64,000 nt of DNA from Myxococcales bacterium (GCA_029863605.1 JAOTVB010000005.1:124001-188000); one strand, 5' to 3'. Positions 16,817 through 25,504 are shown, numbered from the stretch's first letter. Program-made: numbers and translations. The notes: generated from the sequence alone by a model not told the origin.

Positions 16817-17695
16817 TCACGCCTCGGAGCCTTGTGGAGTCGAGGGTGCTGAGCCGCGCTTGCGAGCGAACTCGACCTGGACTCCTTCGTCTGACGCGTC
16901 CGGGGCTTGTGCACCTTCGTGCTGAACGAACTCTCGGTGGCGTTGCTGCCCTTCGATGCAGGCATCGGCGATGCGAGAGGTGATCAGTTTGATCGAACGG
17001 ATGGCGTCGTCGTTGCCGGGAATGACGAAGTCGATGAGGTCTGGGTCACAATTGGTGTCGGTCAGGGCGATGATGGGAATGTGAAGCTTTCGAGCCTCGC
17101 TAACGGCGATGTGCTCGTTTTGCGGGTCGATGACGAACAGCGCAGCCGGCAGGCCGTTCATCATCTTGATGCCGCCGAGGTATTTCTCGAGCTTCTCGGC
17201 CTCACGACGGAGTGAAAGCGCCTCTTTCTTGCGCAGAGAGTTGATAGTGCCGTCTTCGATCTGTTGCTCGATGTCGCGCAAGCGGTCGATGCCGCCCTTC
17301 ATGGTGCGATAGTTGGTGAGCGTCCCGCCGAGCCATCGACCGGTCGAGTAGAACTGCCCGGCGCGGGTCGCCTCCTCGTAGATGACCTCGGCGGCTTGCC
17401 GCTTGGTGCCGATGAACAGGATGTGACCGCCGCGCGCGACCGCATCGACCACGAACGCGAAGGCGCGCTTGAAAAGCTCCGCCGTCTGGTCGAGGTCGAT
17501 GATGTGAATCCCGTTGCGGGCGCCGTAGATGTAGGGTTGCATCCTCGGGTTCCAGCGCTTGGTCTGATGGCCGAAGTGGACTCCGGCGTCGATCAGGGCG
17601 CGAAGGCCGATCGGTAGGTCACCCGAAGCGACGTCCGGGCTGCCCAGGGCCGCCAGCTCGGGCGCTTCCTGGATCTCGTGAGTTGGTTCTGCCAT
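16817..17695 (-). CDS. rpsB: 30S ribosomal protein S2
   Basis: A 292-residue S2 protein. Family motifs are [32 protein letters not shown] and [17 protein letters not shown] place the start at the ATG at 17695 because an AGGAG Shine-Dalgarno lies 10-14 bases upstream; the frame is open further but the extra residues are unrelated. Both ends carry low-complexity extensions (an acidic/Ala-rich N-terminus and a C-terminal tail of about 35 residues), making it longer than the usual 240-260. Confidence 0.96.
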   Translation of the reverse strand: MAEPTHEIQEAPELAALGSPDVASGDLPIGLRALIDAGVHFGHQTKRWNPRMQPYIYGARNGIHIIDLDQTAELFKRAFAFVVDAVARGGHILFIGTKRQAAEVIYEEATRAGQFYSTGRWLGGTLTNYRTMKGGIDRLRDIEQQIEDGTINSLRKKEALSLRREAEKLEKYLGGIKMMNGLPAALFVIDPQNEHIAVSEARKLHIPIIALTDTNCDPDLIDFVIPGNDDAIRSIKLITSRIADACIEGQQRHREFVQHEGAQAPDASDEGVQVEFARKRGSAPSTPQGSEA

Positions 17696-17904
17696 CGCTC
17701 GTTTCTCCTTTCGGTTGCGCTGCCATCCCCCCAGTCGAACAACCCAAGCGCGTAGCCAGGGCACCGGAACGACTGTCGAGCCGGGAGATGTGTGTGATTT
17801 CGGGAACCAAGGCCCCGGCCTCCGAAGAGGCGGCGGCGGTATACCACGGGGGCCCGGAGGCGCCAATTGGCAGAGTCAGCGCCAGAGCCGGTGCCCGTGG
17901 CCTT

Positions 17905-18489
17905 CTAGGGCTTCCTTGACGCCCAAATTGGAGGCTTTTTGGCGGCGGGATCGTGGGCGCCTAGCTCGCGAGCGGCTTCGACCACTTTGGCGGTGGCGTT
18001 CAGGCCTTCCTCGATGTGCGGGGCCCAGGGCGACTGGGTAGCCCGGTCCGCGCCTCGGCGGGCGGCGGTTGCCGACGGCTCGTCTCCCTCGAGCGGGTTC
18101 TTGGGGAGCTCGTCGTAGTAGCCCCGGAAGCTCGTTGTCGGCCCAAGGACACGTCGGAGGCCGTACTTGCCGGTCAGCCACGCCTGCAGTCGCAAGCACG
18201 CATGCTCGCGCACCGCGTCTACGCTCGTTTCATTGTCGAGCCCGAAGTCCGGCACACGAAGGCTCTCTGCGCCTTCGATCATCGAGTGGCAGAGCTCGTG
18301 GAGAATCAGCTGTGCGAGGCAGTCGTCGGGGTCGAGGGTATCTGGCGCTCCGACCACCATCGTGCCTTGTCCGTCGGTCGAGGCGTAGACCTCATTCGAC
18401 CTTTCGACCCGAAACCCGACGCGTTCGGCAACCGTCAGCCAAATGGCGTCGAGCGGGTCCAGATAGATTTGCTCAGCCTTGCGTTCCAC
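17905..18489 (-). CDS. Hypothetical protein with HELCH metalloprotease-like motif
   Basis: A 194-residue soluble protein. The segment DCLAQLILHELCHSMIEG contains HExxH (HELCH, about 65-69), as in zinc metalloproteases, and further acidic and Cys residues follow (NETSVDAVREHACLRL). The family is not known to me. It follows the cardiolipin-synthase-like gene with a single-base gap and is very likely co-transcribed. The C-terminal 50 residues are Ala-rich and look flexible. Confidence 0.72.
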   Translation of the reverse strand: MERKAEQIYLDPLDAIWLTVAERVGFRVERSNEVYASTDGQGTMVVGAPDTLDPDDCLAQLILHELCHSMIEGAESLRVPDFGLDNETSVDAVREHACLRLQAWLTGKYGLRRVLGPTTSFRGYYDELPKNPLEGDEPSATAARRGADRATQSPWAPHIEEGLNATAKVVEAARELGAHDPAAKKPPIWASRKP

Positions 18490-18490
18490 G

Positions 18491-19684
18491 TCACAGCATC
18501 TTGCGAAACAGATAGAAAAAACTGTCTAGCATTCGGACGAGCAGTGGGCGACGCCTCCACTCCTCGTAAGAGATCGGCTTGGCCTGCTCGAGGTCTTCGT
18601 TGAAGCGCTGCTCCATCGCGCCGGCGACCGCAGCATCTTCGATTGCCGCCACGACCTCCAGATTGAAACGCCAAGAGCGATAGTCGAGGTTGTAAGTGCC
18701 CACCGTGCACCACTCGCCGTCGACGATTGCCGTCTTCGAGTGGAGGATCGAGCGTTGCCACTCGAAGAGCTTGATTCCCCCCCGCAAGAGACGTCCGTAG
18801 AGCCGTCGGCCAGCGTACTGTGCCGGAAAGGAGTCGCTCTTCCCGGGGATCATCACCCGAACGTCGACCCCGCGTTCCGCGGCTTGCCGGAGGACCCGGC
18901 GGATGCGCAAGTCGGGAATGAAATAGCTGTTCGTGATGCAGACCGATCGTTTCGCGCTGGCAATGCGGTTCAGGTACGCCCGTCGAATCGCGCGACGCTC
19001 ACCGAAGTAGTGGTTGGCGAGCACCCGCACCCGGCTACCTTCCTCTTCCGGAATTTCGGCGACGGGTGGGATCGAGGGCTTTCCGCCAGGCCTTGGCTCG
19101 ACGATACGTTGCCACGCGTGAACGAAGATATTTCGCATCTGTTCCACGGCTAGACCTTCGATGCGAATCGTGTCGTCGCGCCAGCCTCCGCCGCCTGCGT
19201 CTTCCGGGGCCCATTCGTCGCCGAGATTGATGCCACCGGTGAAGCCGATCCGACGATCGATGATGAGGAGCTTGCGGTGGTCCCGGTGATTGACGACGCC
19301 GATCCGAAAGCGGGCCCGCCAGGGCGCTATAGGATTGTACTGCTCGACCTCGCAGCCTGCGGCACGCATGCGCGCAAACATCCGACCGTCGCTCTGAATG
19401 CTTCCCACCGCATCGTAGATCACCCGTACACGAAGACCCGCCTTCGCCCGCGAAGAAAGCGCCTCTGCAAACTGACGGCCGACCTTGTCCGAGCCAAACC
19501 AGTACATTTCGAGCAAGATTTCACGCTCGGCGGCCTCGATCGCCTCCAGCATCGCCGGAAAGGCCTGCTCACCGTCGTGGAGTAATGTCACACGGTTGCC
19601 CGAAACCAACGTTTCGAAACCCGCCGTCGAGCCGAGAACATTGCGTAACTGACCGTATGACTCCCCCAGCGGACCTATTCCCAC
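18491..19684 (-). CDS. Phospholipase D-family / cardiolipin-synthase-like protein
   Basis: A 397-residue protein with two HKD (PLD) motifs: HRDHRKLLIIDRRIGFTGGIN (about 133-153) and ILHSKTAIVDGEWCTVGTYN (about 310-330). The spacing and the motif IYDAVGSIQSD match bacterial cardiolipin synthases of the ClsB type, which join two phosphatidylglycerols or PG and PE. No N-terminal membrane anchor is seen, as in ClsB. It starts with GTG at 19684. The HELCH-motif gene follows directly. Confidence 0.88.
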   Translation of the reverse strand: MGIGPLGESYGQLRNVLGSTAGFETLVSGNRVTLLHDGEQAFPAMLEAIEAAEREILLEMYWFGSDKVGRQFAEALSSRAKAGLRVRVIYDAVGSIQSDGRMFARMRAAGCEVEQYNPIAPWRARFRIGVVNHRDHRKLLIIDRRIGFTGGINLGDEWAPEDAGGGGWRDDTIRIEGLAVEQMRNIFVHAWQRIVEPRPGGKPSIPPVAEIPEEEGSRVRVLANHYFGERRAIRRAYLNRIASAKRSVCITNSYFIPDLRIRRVLRQAAERGVDVRVMIPGKSDSFPAQYAGRRLYGRLLRGGIKLFEWQRSILHSKTAIVDGEWCTVGTYNLDYRSWRFNLEVVAAIEDAAVAGAMEQRFNEDLEQAKPISYEEWRRRPLLVRMLDSFFYLFRKML

Positions 19685-19758
19685 GTCACCTCGTCTCTGT
19701 TATCGTCGGCCCCGATGAAAACCGTACGCTGTCCGATTTGCAAGGCGGAGTCGAACTG

Positions 19759-20463
19759 ATGAAATATCTTCTCTCCATCGTGGCAGTCGTCGTGATCTTC
19801 GACGCAAGCGCGATGGCACAGGAGGAAGCAGCTGTCGGCACGGTCACCACTCCGGAAGCTTCCGGCGAGTCGCCGGCCGCCGAAGATCCACCCGCGGAGG
19901 ACGACGAGAAGAGCCCCTACTCCAAAAAGGTCGGCGGCTTGCTTCGGATCGAATTTGGCGCGGGTCCATCGGCCTACGACATAGGACAGTTTCGCAACGG
20001 CTTGAACCTCGCCGCGCCGAGCGTCAATGGGCCCGAGTACAGCCTCTCGGCCGGCGTGGGGCTTGGAGGTTTCGTCATTGGGGCGGGCTTTCGCTGGGCG
20101 AACTACAGCGCCTACAACCTCATGAAGTTCGGGCTCGACATCCAGGGAATTCTTCGGTTCATCCCCTACGTTCACCCGATGTTGCGAATCAATTTGTACT
20201 ACGCCGGCACGCGCAACGGCAGCCCGGTCATCGGGTTGACCGACGTCAAATCGAACGGGGGCGGCGTTACGCTCGGCGCGGGGCTTCGAATCCCGATCGT
20301 CCGATGGATATCCTTCGCTTTCACCTTCGATTGGTCGCTGATCGGGCTCGGCGTGTCGGGCGACACCACGGGTGGTCGCGAAAAAGGGAGCTTGATCGGA
20401 CAACAGCTAACGGGGTTGTTCGCAGTGACGTTCCAATTCATCGGAGTGCGAAGGGGGGACTGA
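19759..20463 (+). CDS. Putative outer-membrane beta-barrel protein
   Basis: A 234-residue exported protein. MKYLLSIVAVVVIFDASAMAQ is a signal peptide ending at AMA, an acidic Pro/Glu/Ala linker follows (about 22-52), and the rest alternates hydrophobic and Gly/aromatic residues as in small outer-membrane barrels (GLGGFVIGAGFRWANYSAY, VTLGAGLRIPIVRWISFAFTFDWS). I use the ATG at 19759 because of the signal peptide and the purine-rich GGCGGAG upstream; a longer frame exists. No specific family is recognised. It converges with hemE across a 20-base gap. Confidence 0.7.
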   Translation: MKYLLSIVAVVVIFDASAMAQEEAAVGTVTTPEASGESPAAEDPPAEDDEKSPYSKKVGGLLRIEFGAGPSAYDIGQFRNGLNLAAPSVNGPEYSLSAGVGLGGFVIGAGFRWANYSAYNLMKFGLDIQGILRFIPYVHPMLRINLYYAGTRNGSPVIGLTDVKSNGGGVTLGAGLRIPIVRWISFAFTFDWSLIGLGVSGDTTGGREKGSLIGQQLTGLFAVTFQFIGVRRGD

Positions 20464-20483
20464 TCGATCTCGGCCAGGGCGAT

Positions 20484-21509
20484 TCAGGACTCGCGCTGGC
20501 TAGCGTCGTGGACGTGCTCGACGAGGGCGCGCGCTCGCGCGACTGACGCTTCGGGCATGATCCCGTGCCCCAGATTGAAGATGTGGCCCGGGCGGCCCGC
20601 AGCGCTCGCGAGCACCTCGGAAGCGCTGGCTCGCAGCACCTCGGTGGGCGTAAGAAGCGCCGCCGGGTCCATGTTCCCCTGAAGCCCCACGTCGTCGCCG
20701 AGAACCGACCACGCCTCGTCGATCGAGATGCGCCAGTCGATCCCGATGACGTCCCCGCCTGCTTCCTTCATCCCCGGATACAGTGCCGGATTCCCGGTGC
20801 CGAAGTGGATCGTAGGAACGCTCTTCGGGAGCGCATCGAAGACCGCTTTCGTATGTGGTAGTACGTACCGGCGGTAGTCGGACGGAGAGAGACACCCTAC
20901 CCAGCTATCGAAGAGCTGCACGGCTTGGGCGCCCGCATCGATTTGGGCGATGAGGTAGTCGGCAATCGCGCCGGAGAGTTTCGTCATAAAAGCGTCCCAC
21001 AAGCCCTCATCTGCGTACATCAGCTTTTTCGTTTCGTGGTAGTTCTTCGAACCGCCACCTTCGATCGCATACGATGCGAGCGTGAACGGAGCACCCGCAA
21101 ATCCGATGAGGGGCACCTCGAGCTCTTTTCGCGTCGCTCGGATAGCATCCATGACGTACGAGAGCGAGCCCGCGGCATCGATGCTCTCAGCGACCCCATC
21201 GACCTGCCGGGCGGTGCGGATCGGGCTCAAGATCTTGGGGCCGGCATCGTCGGTGAACTCGAAGCCGATATGCAGCGGCTCGAGCACGAGAAGAATATCC
21301 GCGAAAATGATCCCCGCATCGACACCTAGCTGATCGACCGCGCGGACGGTCACCTCACACGCGAGCTCCGGCGTCTTGCAGAGCTCGATGAAGCTCACCT
21401 TCTCACGAAGCGCACGATATTCCGGCTGATAGCGCCCTGCCTGCCGCATGATCCAAATTGGCGTGTACTCGGTCGGCTCCCGACGGCAGGCCTGCAAAAA
21501 GACGCTCAT
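20484..21509 (-). CDS. hemE: Uroporphyrinogen decarboxylase
   Basis: A 341-residue HemE catalysing the four decarboxylations of uroporphyrinogen III to coproporphyrinogen III in haem synthesis. The signature PIWIMRQAGRYQPEYR (about 15-30) is complete, and FADILLVLEPLHIGFEF and LQGNMDPAALL are typical. The start is the ATG at 21509; a longer open frame upstream reads through the folC terminator hairpin. It is last in the run pgeF-accD-folC-hemE and probably has some independent transcription because of that hairpin. Confidence 0.96.
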   Translation of the reverse strand: MSVFLQACRREPTEYTPIWIMRQAGRYQPEYRALREKVSFIELCKTPELACEVTVRAVDQLGVDAGIIFADILLVLEPLHIGFEFTDDAGPKILSPIRTARQVDGVAESIDAAGSLSYVMDAIRATRKELEVPLIGFAGAPFTLASYAIEGGGSKNYHETKKLMYADEGLWDAFMTKLSGAIADYLIAQIDAGAQAVQLFDSWVGCLSPSDYRRYVLPHTKAVFDALPKSVPTIHFGTGNPALYPGMKEAGGDVIGIDWRISIDEAWSVLGDDVGLQGNMDPAALLTPTEVLRASASEVLASAAGRPGHIFNLGHGIMPEASVARARALVEHVHDASQRES

Positions 21510-21527
21510 CGCAACCGGTTGTAGCGC

Positions 21528-21551
21528 AAAAAAGGGGACAGTCCCCTTTTT
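21528..21551 (-). terminator. Palindromic hairpin at the folC stop
   Basis: GGGGAC and GTCCCC around a central A, flanked by five A on one side and five T on the other, form a near-perfect palindrome overlapping the folC stop codon. On the minus strand it reads as a stem followed by T residues, so it fits a Rho-independent terminator for folC; by symmetry it could act in both directions. Confidence 0.65.
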
Positions 21552-22821
21552 ACATCGCAATGGGCGGATCGGTGCGGGCGCCCTTGACGAGCCCCCGGGC
21601 TTCGGCGACTAGAAAAATCGAGCCGGCTACGACGACCAGGCCATCGGGGCCCGCCGCTCGTGTTGCGCGGGCCAAGCCATCGCGAACACTCCGCGCGACC
21701 GTGCCCTTCGTGATTTGAGAGAAGCGGTCCGGGCTCTCGGCGCGTCGCACAGTGGGCGCGGTAAACACGACGCGGTTCACTTCATCGTCGAATGCGCGGA
21801 GCATGCCGCGATGGTCCTTATCCTTCATCGCACCGAACAAGAGGACGACGCGTCCTGGAAACACGAGCTCCTCGAGGTAGCGCGCGAGGGTTCGACAACC
21901 GGCAGCGTTGTGAGCAGCGTCAAAGAGGAATGCGGGTCGGCCCGGGTGCCACTCGAGTCGGCCGGGCCATTTCGCGCGGCGAAGACCCCGACGCACGCTC
22001 GCCTCGGAGATTTCGAAGCCGCGATCGCTAAGCTCTTCGATCGCAGCCAACGCGCAGGCTGCATTGTCGCCTTGGTAACGGCCGCGCAAGCCGAGTTGCA
22101 ACCGACTCCAGTGGCGATCGCCGACCCGGGCCGAGAGGGTCCCGTCGTCCCAGTGGGCATCGAAGTCACGCCCGATGTATCGGAGAGGTGCACCAACGGC
22201 GTTTGCTCGGCGACCAAGGGTACGGCGTACGGTGCTATTCCGCGCGCCAACCACACAAGGGACTCCCGCTTTGAGAACACCTGCCTTCTCGCGAGCGATC
22301 TTCGAGAGAGTGTCACCTAGAATGCGCTGGTGCTCGAGGCTGACGTTGGTGATGACCGAAACCGCGGGGGTCACGATGTTGGTTGCGTCGAGCCGCCCAC
22401 CAAGACCGACCTCGAGAACGACCACATCGCACTCGGCATCCCGAAACACCTCGAAGGCGAGCAGAGCCGTGTATTCGAAGAAGCTGAGGGTCGGAAGCCT
22501 GGAATCGGCGCGAAGGTCCTCGAGTCGTTCCGCGGCCTCGCGCTCGCGGATCGGTCTGCCGTCGATGCGAACTCGCTCGACGAATCGCTGCAGGTGAGGC
22601 GATGTGAACTGCCCGGTACGATAGCCCGCCGCTCGAAGCACCGCTTCGATCATGGTCGTAACGCTACCTTTTCCGTTCGAGCCGGCAACGTGCACATGGC
22701 ATAGGCCCCGCTCTGGGTTTCCACGGATCTTTGCGGCCTTGGCCATGCGATCGAGCCCAAGCTTGATGCCGCGTGACTCCAAGCCATAGAGCCAAGACAG
22801 CGCTTCCTGGTAGCGAGTCAC
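21550..22821 (-). CDS. folC: Folylpolyglutamate synthase / dihydrofolate synthase
   Basis: A 423-residue Mur-ligase-family protein. The ATP-binding P-loop is HVAGSNGKGSVTTMIEAVL (about 44-62), and FTSPHLQRFVERVRIDG, LGGRLDATNIV and FDAAHNAAG are FolC signatures. It adds glutamate to dihydropteroate and folates. It overlaps the upstream accD by four bases (ATGA), an arrangement often seen in bacteria for accD-folC. Confidence 0.95.
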   Translation of the reverse strand: MTRYQEALSWLYGLESRGIKLGLDRMAKAAKIRGNPERGLCHVHVAGSNGKGSVTTMIEAVLRAAGYRTGQFTSPHLQRFVERVRIDGRPIREREAAERLEDLRADSRLPTLSFFEYTALLAFEVFRDAECDVVVLEVGLGGRLDATNIVTPAVSVITNVSLEHQRILGDTLSKIAREKAGVLKAGVPCVVGARNSTVRRTLGRRANAVGAPLRYIGRDFDAHWDDGTLSARVGDRHWSRLQLGLRGRYQGDNAACALAAIEELSDRGFEISEASVRRGLRRAKWPGRLEWHPGRPAFLFDAAHNAAGCRTLARYLEELVFPGRVVLLFGAMKDKDHRGMLRAFDDEVNRVVFTAPTVRRAESPDRFSQITKGTVARSVRDGLARATRAAGPDGLVVVAGSIFLVAEARGLVKGARTDPPIAM

Positions 22822-23657
22822 GCTGACAGATACTCGACGAGATGGGCGATGTTGCCGCGCATCTCGTGGCGCGTGGAGATCATGTCAATCATGCCGTGCT
22901 CGAGCAGAAACTCGGCACGCTGAAACCCTTCGGGTAACTTCTGACCGATGGTGTCTTCGATGACCCGCGGCCCGGCAAAGCCGATGAGCGCGCCGGGCTC
23001 TGCGATGTTGACGTCGCCTTGAAGAGCAAAGCTCGCCGCAACGCCACCGGTCGTCGGGTTGAGCAAGACACTGATGAACGGAGCCCCCGCGGCACGGACT
23101 TTGCTTCGTGCAGCTAGCGTCTTGGCCATCTGCATGAGGGAAAGCGAACCCTCTTGCATCCGCGCGCCCCCCGAGCAGGACAGAAGCACGACCGGCTGCC
23201 TCTTTTGTGCTCCGCGCTCCATCATTCGCGTGACCACCTCGCCCACCACCGAACCCATCGAGCCCCCCATGAAGCGGAACACGAAGACCCCCAGCTGCAC
23301 TGGCCGCCCCTCGATCTTAGCTTCTCCCGCAAGAATCGCGTCGTTCACCCCCGTCTCGCGACGTGCCGCTTCGATGCGCGCTCGGTAGGGCTTGGTGTCG
23401 ACAAATGAGAGCGGATCGCTGGCGGTGAGCTCGGTGTCATGCGGAGTCCACGTGCCTTCGTCTGCGAGCAGCTCGATCCACTGCTCGGCTCGGAGATGAA
23501 AGTGAAAGCCACAAACGGGGCAGACCTCGAGGTTCCGCTCGAAGTCCTCTTTCTTCGCCGCATCGCCGCACGCGTCGCACTTCCGAAATAGACCTTCACC
23601 AAGCGTCTTCTTCTCGGACGCATCGACGCCGGCCTTGGTCTTGACGAACTCTGCCAT
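22818..23657 (-). CDS. accD: Acetyl-CoA carboxylase carboxyltransferase beta subunit
   Basis: A 279-residue AccD. The N-terminal four-Cys zinc finger is present (KCDACGDA and CPVCGFHF), followed by the crotonase-fold carboxyltransferase with GGSMGSVVGEVV, SCSGGARMQEG and LNPTTGGVAAS. With AccA it transfers CO2 from biotin to acetyl-CoA to form malonyl-CoA. The start is the ATG at 23657; upstream residues in the same frame are not family-like. No accA is in this window. Confidence 0.96.
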   Translation of the reverse strand: MAEFVKTKAGVDASEKKTLGEGLFRKCDACGDAAKKEDFERNLEVCPVCGFHFHLRAEQWIELLADEGTWTPHDTELTASDPLSFVDTKPYRARIEAARRETGVNDAILAGEAKIEGRPVQLGVFVFRFMGGSMGSVVGEVVTRMMERGAQKRQPVVLLSCSGGARMQEGSLSLMQMAKTLAARSKVRAAGAPFISVLLNPTTGGVAASFALQGDVNIAEPGALIGFAGPRVIEDTIGQKLPEGFQRAEFLLEHGMIDMISTRHEMRGNIAHLVEYLSA

Positions 23658-23707
23658 TCGCGTGTGGCTAGCATGAAGCCTTGGGCCGAGCGACCCGTAG
23701 AGCAGAG

Positions 23708-24469
23708 TCACGCGGGCTTGCGCGCAATGATTACCGAAAGATGACGCCCCGTCTCCCCGTGGTCACGACGATGCGAGAAGAAGCGGCCCACGTCGGTGTG
23801 CGTACATCCCCCGAGGTCGTCGATCGCTCGATCGGGGACGCCGCTGCGACGAAGTTGAATGCGGATCAGTGCCGCGAGGTCGCCGTGTGGTTTCGGGCCT
23901 GCGCGTTCGATGACTGAGTCGTCACCAGCCGCGTTTTCCATTTCAGCAGCGACCTCTTCGCCGATCTCGAAGGCGCCGACGCGGATGTGCGGGCCGATCG
24001 CTACGACGAGCTCGGCTGGGTCGTGGGCAAGCGCCTCGATCCCCGCGGACACGACCCCAGCGACTGCACCGCGCCAACCTGCATGCACCGCAGCGACATG
24101 TCCGCTTGGCGGGTGCCCGATCAGGATTGGGACGCAATCCGCAGTACGTGCCGCAACTCCGTGCTCAGCAACGCGGACGATCAGCCCGTCCCCCTCGATG
24201 TCGGCGATCGCTTCAGGACGATCGCGGGGGAGGATCTCGCGAATCGCGGTTGCATGCACCTGTCGTTGTTCGAAAAGGCGATCGCGTGTGAGACCGACTG
24301 CTCGCAGGAAGCGTTCGCGGTTCTCGCGGACGGCGTTCTCGTCGTCGCCAAGATGATACCCGAGGTTCAGCGTATCGCGGGGCGCTTGACTCACTCCTCC
24401 GAGGCGCGTTGCGAAACCGTGACGAAAGCCATGTCGATCCAGCAGGGTCGAACGCAAAGCGCGCACCAT
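23708..24469 (-). CDS. pgeF: Purine nucleoside phosphorylase YfiH / PgeF family
   Basis: A 253-residue protein of the laccase-domain YfiH/PgeF family. The metal ligands sit in the motifs FEQRQVHA, RTADCVPI and VHAGWRG, and CTHTDVGRFFSHRRD closes the protein. Members have been described as multicopper polyphenol oxidases, as purine nucleoside phosphorylases/adenosine deaminases, and as a peptidoglycan editing factor that removes misincorporated L-Ser. Starts at 24469 or 24505 are both possible. It lies 50 bases upstream of accD on the same strand. Confidence 0.88.
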   Translation of the reverse strand: MVRALRSTLLDRHGFRHGFATRLGGVSQAPRDTLNLGYHLGDDENAVRENRERFLRAVGLTRDRLFEQRQVHATAIREILPRDRPEAIADIEGDGLIVRVAEHGVAARTADCVPILIGHPPSGHVAAVHAGWRGAVAGVVSAGIEALAHDPAELVVAIGPHIRVGAFEIGEEVAAEMENAAGDDSVIERAGPKPHGDLAALIRIQLRRSGVPDRAIDDLGGCTHTDVGRFFSHRRDHGETGRHLSVIIARKPA

Positions 24470-24552
24470 GGGGTCTATACCACGACGGATTTGCGAGAGC
24501 CGCAACTCCGCGCTAAGAGGCGCTTCTTAGCGACTTAACTTGGAGATAACTT

Positions 24553-24975
24553 ATGCATCGATTTCCTTCCAAGGGATGGACGAAGGCGTATAAGAGCGCC
24601 ATCAATTACAACCTCGCGTTTCGCAAAGCGGCAGAGCCGTGGACATTTGGATCCGTGGCTTTGATCGTCCAATGCGATCTGTCGTTGGGACTCGAGCAAG
24701 ACACAGGGGTGATCCTCGACGTGCATGAAGGCAAGTGCCGTGACGCGCGATTCGTCGAGGGGCACGCGCGACCCCCGGAGGCGGAGTTCGTGACCGTAGG
24801 CTCGTACCAGCAATGGAAAGACATCATCGAAGGAAGGCAGGACCCGACGAAGGCGATGATCGAGGGCAGGCTCGAGCTTGCCAGGGGACACCTGCCGACG
24901 TTGATCAGATTCCGGGAAGCCTCCCGCGAGCTCGTTGCGAGCGCGAGCAGGGTTCCTACGGAATTCCTGGTCTAG
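24553..24975 (+). CDS. SCP2 sterol-carrier-like protein
   Basis: A 140-residue soluble protein whose second half resembles an SCP2 lipid-binding domain: FVTVGSYQQWKDIIEGRQDPTKAMIEGRLELARGHLPTL follows the usual pattern of a Trp, an Asp-Pro and a Gly-rich turn before the last helix. A purine-rich TTGGAG lies upstream of the ATG. It is divergent from pgeF and lies just before the tRNA-Leu locus; its role is unknown beyond likely lipid or acyl-CoA binding. Confidence 0.68.
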   Translation: MHRFPSKGWTKAYKSAINYNLAFRKAAEPWTFGSVALIVQCDLSLGLEQDTGVILDVHEGKCRDARFVEGHARPPEAEFVTVGSYQQWKDIIEGRQDPTKAMIEGRLELARGHLPTLIRFREASRELVASASRVPTEFLV

Positions 24976-24999
24976 GCGCTTACCGAACAGCGAACCACC

Positions 25000-25027
25000 T
25001 TGACACTGGGCGTCGCTTGATTACTTT
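25000..25027 (+). promoter_or_regulatory. Promoter of the truncated tRNA-Leu copy
   Basis: TTGACA at 25000-25005 and TACTTT at 25022-25027 are separated by 16 bases, just upstream of the tRNA-Leu 5' fragment. The arrangement mirrors that of the intact gene 158 bases downstream. Confidence 0.5.
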
Positions 25028-25044
25028 CCGCTCCCTGCATTCCT

Positions 25045-25082
25045 GCGGAAGTGGCGGAACTGGCAGACGCGCTAGACTAAGG
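25045..25082 (+). pseudogene. Truncated tRNA-Leu (5' half duplicate)
   Basis: This 38-base stretch is identical to the first 38 bases of the intact tRNA-Leu at 25204, ending inside the anticodon loop. The 18 bases before it also match, apart from one extra T in the intact copy. After 25082 the sequence diverges completely, so no tRNA can fold. It is a partial duplication that kept its own promoter-like signals. Confidence 0.85.
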
Positions 25083-25157
25083 CGCTCGCGTGGGGGCGGC
25101 GGGGTGGGGATGATGGGCCCACACTCCCGCATCTACACTGCCGAACATTGAGCCAAC

Positions 25158-25185
25158 TTGACACACGACGCCACGCGGGTAGCTT
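25158..25185 (+). promoter_or_regulatory. Promoter of tRNA-Leu
   Basis: TTGACA (25158-25163) and TAGCTT (25180-25185) are separated by 16 bases and lie 18 bases before the tRNA-Leu 5' end. The strong -35 fits a stable-RNA promoter. Confidence 0.5.
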
Positions 25186-25203
25186 CCGCTCCCTGCATTC
25201 CTT

Positions 25204-25287
25204 GCGGAAGTGGCGGAACTGGCAGACGCGCTAGACTAAGGATCTAGTGAGGTAACACTCGTGGAGGTTCGAGTCCTCTCTTCCGCA
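25204..25287 (+). tRNA. tRNA-Leu (anticodon AAG as read)
   Basis: A complete class II tRNA. The acceptor GCGGAAG pairs with CTTCCGC, the D arm contains AACTGGCAGA, the anticodon stem is CTAGA/TCTAG, the long variable arm is GAG-GTAACA-CTC, and the T arm is GGAGG-TTCGAGT-CCTCT. The anticodon loop CTAAGGA gives AAG, which reads leucine CUU. An A at the wobble position is unusual for bacterial Leu tRNAs. The discriminator is A and CCA is not encoded. Confidence 0.9.
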
Positions 25288-25291
25288 CTGC

Positions 25292-25311
25292 ACGCCGCCT
25301 CCGGGCGGCGT
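25292..25311 (+). terminator. Hairpin after tRNA-Leu
   Basis: A perfect 8-bp stem (ACGCCGCC/GGCGGCGT) with a TCCG loop begins 4 bases after the tRNA end. It lacks a strong T run but sits where a tRNA terminator is expected. Confidence 0.5.
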
Positions 25312-25434
25312 TCGTGCTTCGAGAGGCCTCTCACCTACGGTGTACTCGGCCCCTTCGGGACCTGCGTACTGCGCCTGGAATCCGACAACTCCGTGGACCT
25401 TGTCCACTCCGTCTCGTCGTATTCCAGTCACACA

Positions 25435-25466
25435 CGAGTCCTCTCTTCCGCACCCAATCATTTCGG
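25435..25466 (+). repeat. Second copy of the tRNA-Leu 3' end (attachment-site-like)
   Basis: CGAGTCCTCTCTTCCGCAC at 25435-25453 is identical to the T-arm/acceptor 3' end of the tRNA at 25270-25288. From 25443 it also matches the sequence at 32431-32454: 13 identical bases, a 4-base gap of the same length, then ATTTCGG. Direct repeats of a tRNA 3' end are the usual footprint of site-specific integration, but no integrase gene is seen nearby. Confidence 0.6.
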
Positions 25467-25504
25467 CAGCTTGCGCGATCAACTCCGCCGTCGTGGGGGC
25501 GGCC

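Noticed and set aside
17696-17866. Extended start for S2
   Set aside because: The extra residues are Pro/Arg-rich and the ribosome binding site supports 17695.
19585-19758. Extended start for the putative outer-membrane protein
   Set aside because: A proper signal peptide begins at 19759; the upstream part overlaps the cardiolipin-synthase gene start.
25045-25082. A second functional tRNA-Leu
   Set aside because: The sequence diverges after the anticodon loop; no variable arm, T arm or acceptor 3' strand follows.
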